DNA of 31,046 bases. Origin: Saccoglossus kowalevskii. Its lineage: Eukaryota > Hemichordata > Enteropneusta > Harrimaniidae. This document shows positions 20,541 to 31,033 of this stretch, piece by piece (position 1 is the first letter of the stretch; every line of letters starts with the position of its first letter). A model generated the notes under the pieces. It saw nothing but the letters and a program-made list of their open reading frames with translations. It did not search any database and was not told the origin of the DNA. The DNA lies in contig NW_003107089.1 in NCBI RefSeq assembly GCF_000003605.2, positions 105,836-136,881 of the forward strand, read 5' to 3'. Position numbers and translations under genes: made by a program.

Positions 20541-23353
20541 TTTAAACTGTTGATTTTACAATTTTTTGCAAAACGATGTATTTACGCTCATGCATCTATC
20601 AAGTTTGTGAACACATGTGTTATATATTTGACATGATACGTTTTTTTCTATGACTTTTTTACCGCAATTTTTATTCCGTGATTTTTTTTATTTCCTGTGA
20701 CTTTATTCTTACAGTCGACTTCTTTCCTATAGTTTATTTCTGTGGCTCGTTTTATTTACTAATACTCTGATGACATTTGCACACATTACACGTGTTATTC
20801 ACTGGCATCGTCGTATGCGTCTTCTAAGTGACTTACATTGTACCGTTTGAAACGCGACCTAATACGCAGCAATTTGCAGATTGTGCTGTGAATCGCTGCA
20901 ATGTGGTTTTATTTGTTGTGGTTTAGAAAGTAATCCTAAAACAGCTACTTGATGTCAACATACGACTCGGGACCTTTTACCGAGTGACCTGTGGTAGGGC
21001 GTCTTCTGGTCGCCACTTTCAGTATGTAAACACTTTCATCGATAGTTGATTGATCGCTGGTTAACAATTAGTGACGTTGCTCCTTCACGTAACGGGCACC
21101 GCATGACAAGTACCGAGTATAACGCTGAAAAATAGTGACAAATATATGCGCGTTTTCTCCATCACTATGCTCGAGGATCATAGTTGTATGTTTTCGTGAT
21201 TTTTGCAGATTTTGTTTTGTATTGAATAGAACATCTCGTATGTTGCTATGGTAACAATGAATTACAAACTGTCGATTGGAAGCTATTTTACAACAATAAT
21301 ATTTAAACGTTATACGCTAGAAAGATGGCCGCTCGTTAAATTAGGTCCATGTACGTCATAGTTTAACGATGGCCTTAAAATTATGAATTCGATAGTTATC
21401 TGTCGGATCTGTGTTCTATATTTTAAAGTTGGGCGGTTCACTAAAAGGAATAAAGACGATGACAGATCATTAAATTTCACGTGCACGTGAATTACAAATT
21501 GAAGTCAGAAACAACTTGTTGTGACACTAATTTCAGTAAAAGTTGATTATACTACCCGAAAAAGTAAACAGGGAAAAAGTAAAAATCATACTACCTTTAA
21601 CGTATAAGTAGAACAAATCGAAATTTGTTGCGACAATTTTGGAATATCTTCGTTTTCCTTGCTTCAAATCAGTGGACGGTGAACAGAGACCGTGGTTGCT
21701 CTTTGGAAGTCAACAGAACACTAGTAAGTTAGGCTAAATCGCAATTCGTTGTTTGTTGTTTAAAAGTAAGTTTGATTGATACCTCAAAAATTAGCATATC
21801 AGATAGAATAATCGACTGCAAACACGGTGCCTTTCATGATAATGTGACGTCATAACTAACATTCGTAAACATGAGTCCATTGAATTCTGACATTCATTCT
21901 TATTTTTAATTTTTCTTTGGAAATGAGATAATAGTACAAAATGTTAATTTTGTATAGGCGGTATTGTACACGGGTCTTTACGTGTCATCTGGTAACTTTC
22001 TTGCACCTGAACTTGGCATTTGTTGATCGTATCCCATCAGACAAAACCAACATGCCCACAGTATTATATCAACACATTTTTTGTACTAGACTTGGAGCAA
22101 AGACCCATGTGAATGTTGTAGTGGTTCATTATGCAAGCACCCATCCAGCCCAAACTGTTATAACATTTTTATGTGAAATATCCCACTTCATTATGTACAA
22201 ATTGTCATGAGCAACCGGAAAGTTAAATAAACATTTATTTCATGATTTGCATTACACTGAGTCCCTCTGGGGGAGATTCTATTCTGGGCGGGTGAACCAC
22301 TCAAAAAACAGTCACCACCACGTAGATTGTGCATGGTAATCTTTAATCCAAATGAAACATTACTGGTGAATTGTATTTGTTTGCGTGTAAGAAAACACAC
22401 ATATTTCTGTAAAATGTGAAAATTACATTGCACAAGAAGGTAGGACAAGTAAGATGACATTGCACCTTAACATTGGAGCCATATACTGCTATATCTGAGA
22501 TAACTTTATTGTAAGACAATGTACAGATGTGTATTAAAAAAATCAAGCCTTGACACGAGGTAAAATATGTGCTCGCTTCGTATGTTGTCTCATTTGTGTC
22601 CGAGTCAGGGCCAGATTCACGAGATTCAAAATTCGTTGAAAAAATGGACATGACTAAGAAAACAGACACAAGATCCCCACTACGAATATTTCGACGTTCT
22701 GAAAACACGTGTGTGTAATAGTGTATTTTATTAATGACGTCATAATATGAAGGCGTGGATTTTCGCCCCTGGAATCTTTGGATCTTCAAATGAGGGATCT
22801 AGAGGTGTGAACTGGAACTCACATATAGTTTAACTCTAGCTAAGTATGTTACGAGTATATCTCTTAGTAGAAACAACTATAGTGTTTTGTGCTCCAAAAT
22901 AACCATAATAAATTATCAAAACTTTTGAAAAAAAAATCAAAGAATAAGCACCATGACTGTACTGTATACAACGCCACTTAATATTCAAGTTATTGAGTGT
23001 AGTACTGCACTATCATACGAGTTTTTGGAAGTTTTCGTTTCTAGTGGATTACAATCAGTCAGATTACGAATTATGTTCAGAAGTCCGTATTTTGATGCCC
23101 ACAGAATAAACTTTCATTTTTTGTGAGTGAAATATTCGGCATACCTTGAATTTGTTTGCCTCAGCTGAAACCTGTCAATGTGCTTATCATAGGTGACTTA
23201 AAGTACACGTTACTGAATGACATGAGACTATAACAGCATGTGGGTGGTCCTACACACAGGTTAGGTCATACACTTGATTTGGGTAGTTGGGCCATTCATT
23301 TCGGATCATTCACATAAACACACGCACATACATTCACACTTGATTTGGTTATT
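20541..23353. other. Gene-free stretch with CRE-like palindromes
   Basis: I see no supported gene. The CREB/ATF palindrome TGACGTCA occurs at 21845-21852 and 22735-22742. A stop-free minus-strand frame of 148 codons at 22343-22789 is the longest frame outside the SLC10 gene and repeats, but its translation shows no domain and I do not call it a gene. An imperfect repeat around GGGCCATTCATTTCGG (about 23290) recurs at about 23405 as GGGTCATTCATTTCG. Confidence 0.4.
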
Positions 23354-23575
23354 TCACATGTCGCAGAAAAAAAATATATATTCTGTTACTCCTGGACCAA
23401 TGGTTGGGTCATTCATTTCGAATTTTCCAGCCTTTTTCTTGGTCGGGTAGTAAAAACTAGTAACAGAAGGTTGAACATCATCAACTTCCTGTCCCGTGTT
23501 TGAATATGGATATGTTGGTCTCCAATTATGATGTAACATTGAGTAAGTCTTATTAATGAGTTCACGCCTGTCCAT
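23354..23575 (-). CDS. Small hypothetical protein
   Basis: A 73-residue frame starts at an ATG in strong context (CTCGCCATGG). Its first 60 or so residues look like protein: a basic start (MDRRELINKTY), a proline/tyrosine-rich middle (NWRPTYPYSNTG), an SFYYPTKKKAGKFE stretch, and DPTIGPGVTEY. The last residues, encoded by a T-rich run, look like read-through, so an exon may end near residue 64. I recognise no family. No partner exon is identified. It lies just 5' of, and on the opposite strand to, the LINE fragment starting at 23598. It may be a real first exon, a relic, or chance. Confidence 0.25.
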   Translation of the reverse strand: MDRRELINKTYSMLHHNWRPTYPYSNTGQEVDDVQPSVTSFYYPTKKKAGKFEMNDPTIGPGVTEYIFFFCDM

Positions 23576-23597
23576 GGCGAGTTGATGCGACGTGTAG

Positions 23598-25320
23598 ATG
23601 CATGCAGTTTTGGCTGAGATTGATTTATTGTCTACTGATGACGTAAAACAAATAATTATTAAGCATTCTTCTACAAAATCATGTAATCAAGATCCTTTGT
23701 CGACAGGAATATTGAAACAATGTTTGAAAGTTTCGGCTAATAGTATATCAAACGTTCGATTAATTCTTCATTTTCTGGTGGTGTATTCCCCACACAACTT
23801 GTTGTCATGTCATTGTTGAAAAGGCATGGACTTGAACTAAGATTTAAATAACTATAGCCCAGTTTATTTATTTTTATTTATCTTAATATTACTATGGTAA
23901 CACCTGAGCGGAGCGAAACGACCACTTGACTTAGTCACCAAGGGCGGGTTACAGTGAGTGTAATGTGAATGAATTAATTGGAGTGTTATTAACCTTCACT
24001 TCAGAGGTACCAAGTTCGGGGAATTCTCCGCCTTTCTATCGAACAAAGACATACAGAGAATCGAATCGAGTTACATTTGGTCTCAGCCGCGTTGTTACTC
24101 TCCCACGGCCGTATCAAGAATCTCTCGAGACTGTGCCTCGTCGAGAGCTTGCTACAACTAACTGAGATCAGCTTTATTCACATTCCAACTGTTAACCAAT
24201 TACAGAGAAGTTAAAAGACTCTAAGGCGTGGCCTTCACACATATAGCCAATCACGCAAAGTACTCAACATGCCATAATGTCAGATTAATTGCCTCCGATG
24301 TCGGGACATAACTCTCATACTTATCGGTGCCTCGTTGACTTAACCAACTTCCATAGTCGACCATTATATCAGCCAGTTGTTCCAATCATTAATTCCCTAA
24401 CATACGAATGAACCTGATCATGACAAGTTACGAGCAGGTGTGGATTATCCAGGGGTCACCATTGGAAGTCGCGATTACTACAAAAAGCGGCCTCACCGAA
24501 ATACATGAAAATATAAATCATGACAGTAAAGTGATAACATTATGGGTGTTTCGTCGATAAGCACTGCGGGTTGTTGAAAACAGTGCAACAATGTTTCTGG
24601 TATACGACAAACGAGCTTCGAACTCAATAGCTACTGGCTACCAAATTACCTGCACCTACCTTCAGTTCTTTCAGAACTTCAGTGCAAACCAAAACCTAGA
24701 CGCGGAAATATAGGTTAATCAGTTCGGGCGAATATCGTTCTGACAAGCCTTCTATTAATTATATAAAGGTATGCGGAACACCTAAATTTGGTGAAAATCA
24801 CCCCATCCTTTGAATCAAATTTACAAAAACACACCCTAGTTCATAGACTAGTAATATTCATATTGAATTTGACGCTCAGGGGTTGCTGGTAATAATTGAG
24901 AGAACTGGTTCCGAGCAAATACTTCATCAAATTAGAAGTAATTCATTAAATGCAACATTTCAGTCAGCTTACAGGGAGTGCCATAATACTGAAACTGCTT
25001 TAACTGACGTGCAAAGTAATCTTCTAATGGCAATTGATGGACACCACGTTTCTCTTTTGGTACTTCATGATTTAAGTGTTAATTTTGACGTTATGGACCA
25101 TGCTATACTATTAAAAAAAATTGGACCAGTTCTGGCTTGGCTTAATCCCTATTTGGAAGAGACTTGTCAGTGTGTTTCTGCACACATCCCCTATGCGTGT
25201 TCTGAAATCGGGTGTACCTCAGGGCTCAGCGTTTGGCCCACTGTTATTTGATATATACTATATGGGTTCCCGTTAGCGAGCATTATTCAAGTTGAATGTC
25301 ACGTAGACTTGCATGCCTCA
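23598..25320 (+). pseudogene. LINE (CR1/L2-type) reverse-transcriptase remnant, split by an insertion
   Basis: Two blocks belong to one non-LTR retrotransposon ORF2. Block 1 (23598-23893) has LSTDDVKQII, then KSC-x-x-DPL at 23675-23695 (usually KSC-x-LDPIPT), then, after a frame shift, SFSGGVFPTQL and LLKRHGLEL. Block 2 (24887-25320) has IERTGSEQILHQI, FQSAYRE-x-HNTETAL at about 24958-24999, LLVLHDLSVNFDVMDH (counterpart of the catalytic LLDLSAAFDTVDH block, changed), and GVPQGS at 25211-25228 in another frame. The YADD block is absent. It is dead: frame shifts, stops and a nested element of 990 bp interrupt it. The endonuclease part would lie left of 23598 and is not visible. Confidence 0.85.
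23897..24886. mobile_element. Inverted-repeat element nested inside the LINE
   Basis: The LINE reading breaks off near 23893 and resumes near 24887, so about 990 bp are inserted. The left edge reads GTAACACCTGAGCG (23897-23910). The right edge, complemented, reads GCAACCCCTGAGCG (24873-24886), 12 of 14 identical. Exact ends and target duplication are unclear because the flanks are decayed. The interior shows no transposase and is not AT-extreme. The reading frame at 23965-24165 inside it has no recognisable domain. The nesting shows that it entered after the LINE. Confidence 0.6.
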
Positions 25321-25724
25321 ACAAACAAGAGACTTGCTAATATTACTATTAATAGTTATGAGCATTTCAATGAAGTCACAAATCGGTGTAATGCTTGATG
25401 ATTCCATCATCCACTGAACCCCATACTGATGACAATCATCACCCGAGTCGCAAGAGGGCGTCGACAAGGGACAGAAATCTATTGTTTGTTTTGCGGTATA
25501 CCCAGCTTCATCATTATACGTTCACATAATATTTTATTTCATTGAAAACTCATCAAAAACACAAGAGACTTTATGCAAATCTAAACGTCACGTGTTGTAT
25601 CATGTGTATGCTGATACCACGTAACTGTATGTATGTCCCTCCGACCAAAGCATTTTGTGGAAAGTCAGTCGGTTGAAGAGCTTAATAACTATATTTGTGA
25701 TTTGTTAATCAGGTGCAACGTCAT
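25321..25724. other. Gene-free stretch
   Basis: Between the LINE remnant and the next MITE fragment I see only AT-rich sequence with no frame or repeat that I can name. Confidence 0.45.
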
Positions 25725-25885
25725 CAGTGGCGGCGGCACTGGATTGGGGGCGGTCGCCCCCCAAAAAAATGGGGGGAGGGGACGTCCACCCAATCAATCA
25801 TGAAATCCTTTGTATCAGCAAAATTTGCCTCTCAAAATGCAGCAAATAGCGTTTCAGAAGTGTCCAGATTTCTAAATTTCATTAC
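25725..25885. mobile_element. Partial copy of the CAGTGGCGGCGG MITE
   Basis: It starts CAGTGGCGGCGG at 25725 and matches the reverse complement of 8186-8426 over roughly 150 bases, including AGCAAAATTTGCC and CTCAAAATGCAG. Similarity ends near 25885, so the distal half, including the hairpin seen in the other copy, is missing or replaced. Orientation is opposite to the copy at 8186-8426. Confidence 0.7.
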
Positions 25886-26045
25886 TATCAGTGTATCCTG
25901 GCGTGATTTTCAACAATCATCAGTTATTCCCATTTTATCTGACGATTACTGATGTGCACGTTGTTTATTATACTCTATTGGAATTTCCATGGGGAGTGGT
26001 CAGGCTTCCTTTATGGATCACGATCTATATCGCCATTACCATGCA

Positions 26046-26340
26046 GGCCGGGGGGGGGGGTCACTAGTAGAAACCTACCAACGTTTATGCAAGGCACCCA
26101 AGCGGTCTGTAAAAATGTTTTAAAATGGTTAAGGAGTCACATTTTGACACATTTGAGGGTCAGGAAACCCTAGACAAATTTTTGAAATTTTCTGGATTCA
26201 AAGTTATGTTTATACTATATTAAGAATTAGGTTTTTATTGAAATGTATTTTGAGGAATTTGGCCTCCCGGGCCGTAATTTTCACCAAACGTTGTTGTTCG
26301 CATACCCGTATATAAATAACATAAGTGACCCCCCCGGGCC
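26046..26340. mobile_element. Inverted-repeat element ending GGCCGGGGGG...TCACT
   Basis: The left end, GGCC followed by a G-run and TCACT, mirrors the right end, AGTGACCCCCCCGGGCC (26324-26340). The inverted repeat is about 17 bp with length variation in the G-run. The element is about 295 bp and AT-rich inside, with no transposase. The flanks, ATGCA on the left and ATACA on the right, could be a 5-bp target duplication with one change. The superfamily is not determined. Confidence 0.6.
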
Positions 26341-27052
26341 ATACAGACGAATGACACAAGGAAGTCGTGAAATAACTCGTATACCCATAAGTCTCGTTTA
26401 GATGTGTATTTATAGTTTAAACAATTCAGATCAATCAACACAGTGTGGGGGTTTTATTGAGTGGGTTGACTTGTTCCCTGGAATTGTCTCAAATCTTACA
26501 CCAACGGTTCTTTATTACGTGAAAGCACTGAACGGGTCCACCTATTTTTCTCTACTTAAATATGCATTTATGTCCAACAGACTAAACAATACAATGGATT
26601 GGGAGAATCGGTGGTTACTGCTTTAGATTTACACAGGTCCCTTCAACAGGCCTGCTGTTTTGAACCCATTTCTGTTATAAAATCAAGATATGCAGAGCAG
26701 TGTAACCACACTTCACCGTCCAATAACTATAACATGTCTGATGAGAGCATCTTCAGGTCTGAGCAAAAAAAATAAAAAAAAAATACACACACACACACAC
26801 ACAAGAAAAATCAATGGGTCAACACATTCGTCATAACCATTTTAAACTGAAAGAATACAACAAATTGGAGGATACTGTGAAATTTTAATGCAACTACCGT
26901 TAAATAACAAACAAAAATAACAAACGTGATTTTCAACTTGAAATCTAATGTTTTGGGATATGGTTATGATTTTTAGACTGTACTCAGTAGCACGCAATGC
27001 GACCTATGGCAGCACAACGTTTGTGATATTAAATTTGTATTGAAATCGTATC
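26341..27052. other. Gene-free stretch with AC microsatellite
   Basis: The only named feature is an AC-dinucleotide run at 26785-26803, next to an A-rich tract. The plus-strand frame at 26402-26626 shows no domain and is not called. Confidence 0.5.
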
Positions 27053-27224
27053 CAGCGGCGGATTGGGCGGGCGGGGGGTTCTTAGGGGTCAGGGACCCCC
27101 CCCCCCCGTTGAAAAAAAATATTCAATTTGTTTTTGTATAATATAAAAAAATCATTAATTTAGTCTGACGATTTTAAAGTTTGCCCCCCCCCCAATAAAA
27201 AATCATGTATCTGCCCCTGGTATC
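27048..27224. mobile_element. MITE of the CAGNGGCGGAT type with 5-bp target duplication
   Basis: The element lies at 27053-27219 (167 bp), starting CAGCGGCGGAT and ending ATCTGCCCCTG. The inverted repeat has 9 of 11 matches. GTATC flanks both sides (27048-27052 and 27220-27224). Long G and C runs follow the left end. It encodes nothing. Its ends resemble those of the element at 8186-8426, but the interiors differ. Confidence 0.72.
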
Positions 27225-28229
27225 GTCATAGTGTACAATAAAGCAGACAGTAACGACAAAATGTATGTTGATTTGGCACACGGAATAGCGCCCTCACGCT
27301 TCAAAAGGTCAAAGGTAACACAGAATTCTTTCTAAAGATGGTGGAATAAGACGTTTGCTGAGGATAGTCTTGTTTTCCACATCGTAAGTATTGCTCGTTC
27401 GTCTGATCATATAATTGTTACTTTGAATAGAAATGTCCGCGTACAAAATTGTCTCTTGAAAAGTTAGTGCTGATCGTTTTGACGGCGGTTCGGGTTGTAT
27501 ATACATGTCTGTTCTGTCACCATCACAACAACAAATCAATCGGCACGACGACAGCAACGCATTGCCAGTTTGAAACAAACACGGATTGTGTAGTATGATT
27601 ATTTATGTGTATAAATGGCGTTCAACTTGGTGACTGTCGTATACCTCTACGAATATACCTATGAGTTCAGAGAATTTAGAACCAAATTCGGATTGTGTTC
27701 GTGTACTTAAAGGGTCATTAGCTTTAACCATGTCTTTGCTTTAACTGAACTGTCTGTCAAACACCAATCAAGTAGTTTATTTCTGTAGATGGACGTCTTA
27801 TGTGATGGTTGCTACCATCTAGGCCGATTATTTTGATCCAAAATGCTGTTTTTTAAACCCAAGTATATGGGTCCATTTTTTATTTTGACGAGCACATTAA
27901 ACTCTACATGTGTACTATATATCTTATTGTTATTGTAAATGAATTAATTCTTCACTGGGTTTTAACTTGCTATTTTTTGCTGATAAGTAAAATACGCAAA
28001 ATTGAATCTACATGAATATGTTGAAATAACAATAGAACTCATTGTTTTCCTTGCTAATTTGTGAACTTGAAACCCAAAATTTGTGTGCAAAAACATCAGA
28101 ATAGTGAAATTAAATGTCATTAAAAATAAGTTAAATAATTTGAAGAATTACTTACATTTTGATGGCTTATGAACAAATATTTTTTTTTCAATCAGATTAC
28201 AATTTTGGTGATAGTTTCTACAGTTTCTA
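27225..28229. other. Gene-free stretch with a DR1-like site
   Basis: No gene is supported. At 27306-27318 AGGTCA-A-AGGTAA forms a direct repeat with one-base spacing, the site type bound by HNF4/RXR-class nuclear receptors; it is isolated and may be chance. The minus-strand frame of 89 codons at 27309-27578 has no recognisable domain. Confidence 0.4.
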
Positions 28230-28655
28230 CAGCAGTCACTAAATACAAGCTTCATTACCACAGAATACCATGAATTCTGAACCATATATCACCTGTGTTC
28301 AAAGTGCAAGCATGTAATGAAGGTCATGCTCACTTTACTCAGAAATACAGGAAGTGACAAACACAAAATACCATGATTGTTCTTATTTTAAACCGTATGT
28401 ATCACAATTTGTTTGAAAGTGATATCATGTGATTAAGGTCATGCTGAGATGAACCATACAGGAAGTGACATAAAATATTCTATTGTTCCTATGTATCACA
28501 TTTGTGTGAAAGTGAAAGCAGAGGGTCATACTGACATTACTCATTGGTTCATATAGAAATTAACAAACACAAAATACCCATATTGTTCGTATTTCAAACC
28601 ATGTATCTCATTTGTGTGAAGGTGAAAGCGTATAATGAAGGTCATGACCCACAAT
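28230..28655. repeat. Diverged tandem repeat carrying AGGTCA half-sites
   Basis: About four units share the order ACAAACACAAAATACC, ATTGTTC, TATGTATCACA-TTTGTGTGAAAGTGA, then AAGGTCATG. The half-site AGGTCA or GGGTCA falls at 28321-28326, 28436-28441, 28523-28528 and 28639-28644. Spacing is 115, 87 and 116 bases. The last copy reads AGGTCATGACCC, two half-sites facing each other with no gap. The units are clearly diverged outside these blocks. There is no coding potential. Confidence 0.65.
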
Positions 28656-28787
28656 ACATGTACTGTCACCAGCCGTGATGTACACAAGATGTAATTCTGT
28701 ATTTATTTATTATAATGTGTGAGTTGTACATGAAAGATTTATTTATATATTTAATTATTATCATAGGTAGAGGTGAGAGGTGGGATT

Positions 28788-29205
28788 TTATAGGCAATAT
28801 TTAGGTGCATTTAACACTATACATACAGCACTGGACTTCACTGGATGAGTATCTGCGTGATGAATGTACAGGCGACTGGTATTTAAAGTCCAACGGCGTG
28901 TTTCCATGAGGTTGCTGCTCAAGATTTTATCCAATGAATAGGGTTTTACGCTTTGAGTGTGCCTGAAATCCGGTGAGCAAATATACATACTACCATAGCT
29001 GAACCCGGCATTTAGAATCAAAGTCTGAATCTTCAAAACTGAGAAGGAAGCCTGGTGATACAGTTACGAAGGTAGAGTTGAACATTTCAATTCGCGAACT
29101 CCAGTCGCTGGCCATGTAAAGATCATTGGAGCAACCAACTCTGGGCTGCAAGGACTTGGCACACGTTGAGAAACTGAACCGGGTACCAAACATTCCTACA
29201 CTCAC
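28788..29205 (-). pseudogene. Possible decayed gene fragment in two frames
   Basis: Two overlapping minus-strand frames, 28990-29205 and 28788-29036, cover a GC-richer stretch than its surroundings. The first ends in FLLSFEDSDFDSKCRVQ and the second, overlapping it, continues with AGFSYGSMYICSPDF. Read together with one shift, they could be a single cysteine-containing, extracellular-like segment. I recognise no family, no splice sites fit cleanly, and a chance origin is not excluded. Confidence 0.2.
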
Positions 29206-29749
29206 ATAAGTTAGTGATGGGCTTTCAGTTATTATATTATGCTTGTAACTTTATAGAATTGTTATTTTCCTGGCCTGTTTATTTGCATGATATTTTACAA
29301 ATATATATATGAAGAGTATTTAATGTTGTTTTTCCCTTTTGCTGTGTGTTTCTGTCACCTTCACCTCTTACTAACCGGGTAACCGTGTTGGTGTGTGGTG
29401 AAAGCCACATTTAGCACTAAATTACTGCAGGGGTGACTGATACTGCAGGAGATCAGAACTATACCAAGTATAAATTTTGTACTATGGTTTCACTTAGTCC
29501 ATGTGTGGTATCGTATGTGTAAGATTAACCAAGTTGCACTCTTGTTTATATTTATATATGCATATAATTGTATTGAACTATACTGGTGCCATTCAGTCGA
29601 AAATATTCCTGTTTTAAAATTGATTACAAACCTGCACACGAGGCAGTTAAAAATATTGAATATTATTGGGTATTTTGGGTTAATATTTGACCTGACCCTG
29701 TGACCTCATGTACATACAGAAATTTATACAATTCTGATTTTATTTTCAG

Positions 29750-29909
29750 TAAAATTATCATATAGCAAGATGTCTAACAACAGCAAGATAGCGTTGCATT
29801 ACAAGGCACCTAGTGTGGGTGCAATGTTTGAACATGGTATACCAAGCATAGAGACACTGCAATCTGTTATTAAAGACATAGACCAGCAGTTGGATGATAA
29901 TTCTTATAG
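29750..29909 (+). CDS. First coding exon of an unrecognised protein
   Basis: An acceptor (TTTTATTTTCAG) ends at 29749. Twenty bases of leader follow, then an ATG at 29770 (A at -3) and 46 codons plus two bases, up to a donor at 29910 (AG then GTAAAT). The peptide begins MSNNSKIALHYKAPSVGAMF and continues with an acidic, helix-prone stretch (IETLQSVIKDIDQQLDD, about residues 27-43), possibly the start of a coiled coil. There is no signal peptide or membrane segment. I do not recognise the family. The exon ends in phase 2 and the next exon is not certain within the window; its intron begins with long microsatellite and minisatellite DNA. An upstream non-coding exon is implied but not located. 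Confidence 0.6.
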
Positions 29910-29911
29910 GT

Positions 29912-30070
29912 AAATATTTTATTTTATTTCATTTCATTTCATTTTATTTTATTTTATTTTTATTTTTTATTTTATTTTATTTTATTTTATTTTATTTTAT
30001 TTTATTTTATTTTATTTTATTTTATTTTATTTTATTTTATTTTTATTTTATTTTATTTTATTTTATTTTC
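29912..30070. repeat. TTTTA pentanucleotide microsatellite
   Basis: An almost uninterrupted run of TTTTA units with a few TTTTTA or TTTCA variants starts just inside the donor of the exon ending at 29909. The 60-codon frame seen here is an artefact of the repeat. Confidence 0.97.
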
Positions 30071-30074
30071 CATT

Positions 30075-30770
30075 AAGTTACATACTCACTAGCCATTGAG
30101 TGACGTTCTCACTAACCATTGAGTGATGTGCTCACTAGCCATTGAGTGACATACACACTAGCCATTGAGTGACATTCTCACTAGACATTGAGTGACATGC
30201 TCATTAGCCATTGAATGAGGTACTCCAGGGGTTTCACAAATGTATTTAATAGCAGGCCATCGTCCTGTAACAACAGGCCAAAAAAAGAAAAAGGTTCTCG
30301 GCAGTTTGCGCTGCAGTGAGGCCGATGTAGGCAGTCTGGGTGGAGAAAGTATACGGCCAATTTGGGTTTGTAGCCGGCCATATGGCCAGCGGTCAGCTCT
30401 TAACGAAACCCCTGGTACTCACTAGCCATTGAGTGACATACTCACTAGCCATTGACATACTCAAACTAGCCATTCAGTGACATACTCACTAGCCATTGAG
30501 CGACATACTCACTAACTATTGAGTGACATACCCACTAACCATTGTGTGACATATTCACTAGTCATTGAGTGACATACTCACTAGCGATTATTGAGTAACA
30601 TACTAACTAGCAATTATTGAGTGATGTACACACAAGCCATTATTGAGTGACATACTCACTAGCCATTGTGTGACATATTCACTAGTCATTGAGTGACATA
30701 CTCACTAGCGATTATTGAGTAACATACTAACTAGCAATTATTGAGTGACGTACTCACTAGCCATTAAAGT
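30075..30770. repeat. 23-bp minisatellite with a higher-order unit
   Basis: The base unit is about 23 bp, TACTCACTAGCCATTGAGTGACA with many variants; some units carry an extra three bases (GATTATTGAG). Near the right end a block of several units is itself repeated: the segment starting CATTGTGTGAC at 30540 recurs at 30664, a period of 124 bases with near-identical order of variants. A MITE interrupts the array at 30226-30414. The array lies in the intron after the exon at 29750-29909. Confidence 0.93.
30220..30420. mobile_element. MITE inserted in the minisatellite, 6-bp target duplication
   Basis: The element lies at 30226-30414 (189 bp), starting CAGGGGTTTC and ending GAAACCCCTG, a perfect 10-bp inverted repeat (11 bp if the flanking C and G are counted). 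GTACTC occurs on both sides (30220-30225 and 30415-30420). Part of that match could come from the minisatellite itself, which contains TACTCAC. CAGGG ends suggest the hAT group, whose duplications are normally 8 bp, so the class is uncertain. It encodes no transposase. Confidence 0.82.
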
Positions 30771-30952
30771 GTAACTGAATTGGGCCAATTGACTTTTTTG
30801 TGTGCAAAATTTATTTATAAACAACATTATGAAAAAAAATCAAGTGAAAAGGGTATATAAATTGGGTAAACAGTCAATGATATTCCAAAACCGGGCCACG
30901 CCCCCCTCTCCTGCCACCTTCAAGTTTTTTCGGCATTACGAGTGTTGCCGAA

Positions 30953-31033
30953 ATGGCGCCACCAACGGGACCATACAGCAGGAGATTGCTAGCAGACAAG
31001 ATTGTTTACCATTTTCCATATGCAAGCGTTTAG
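30953..31033 (+). CDS. Short frame or first exon near the window edge
   Basis: An ATG at 30953 in strong context (GCCGAAATGGCG, with a YY1-like AAATGGCG) opens a 26-residue frame, MAPPTGPYSRRLLADKIVYH and a few more, closed by TAG at 31031-31033. The DNA just upstream is GC-rich (CCACGCCCCCC at 30897-30907), unlike its surroundings, and could be a small promoter. A 7-bp inverted repeat (TTCGGCA and TGCCGAA) precedes the ATG. I recognise no family. It may be a very small gene, a first exon whose donor I do not see, an exon of the gene starting at 29770, or chance. Confidence 0.22.
   Translation: MAPPTGPYSRRLLADKIVYHFPYASV

Noticed and set aside
28321-28650. AGGTCA half-sites as proof of bile-acid-receptor control of the SLC10 genes
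   Set aside because: Vertebrate SLC10 genes are linked to nuclear-receptor control, but these sites are 15 kb from the SLC10 gene, and such short motifs occur by chance.
29894-30076. Phenylalanine/isoleucine/leucine-rich 60-codon frame
   Set aside because: It is pure TTTTA microsatellite.
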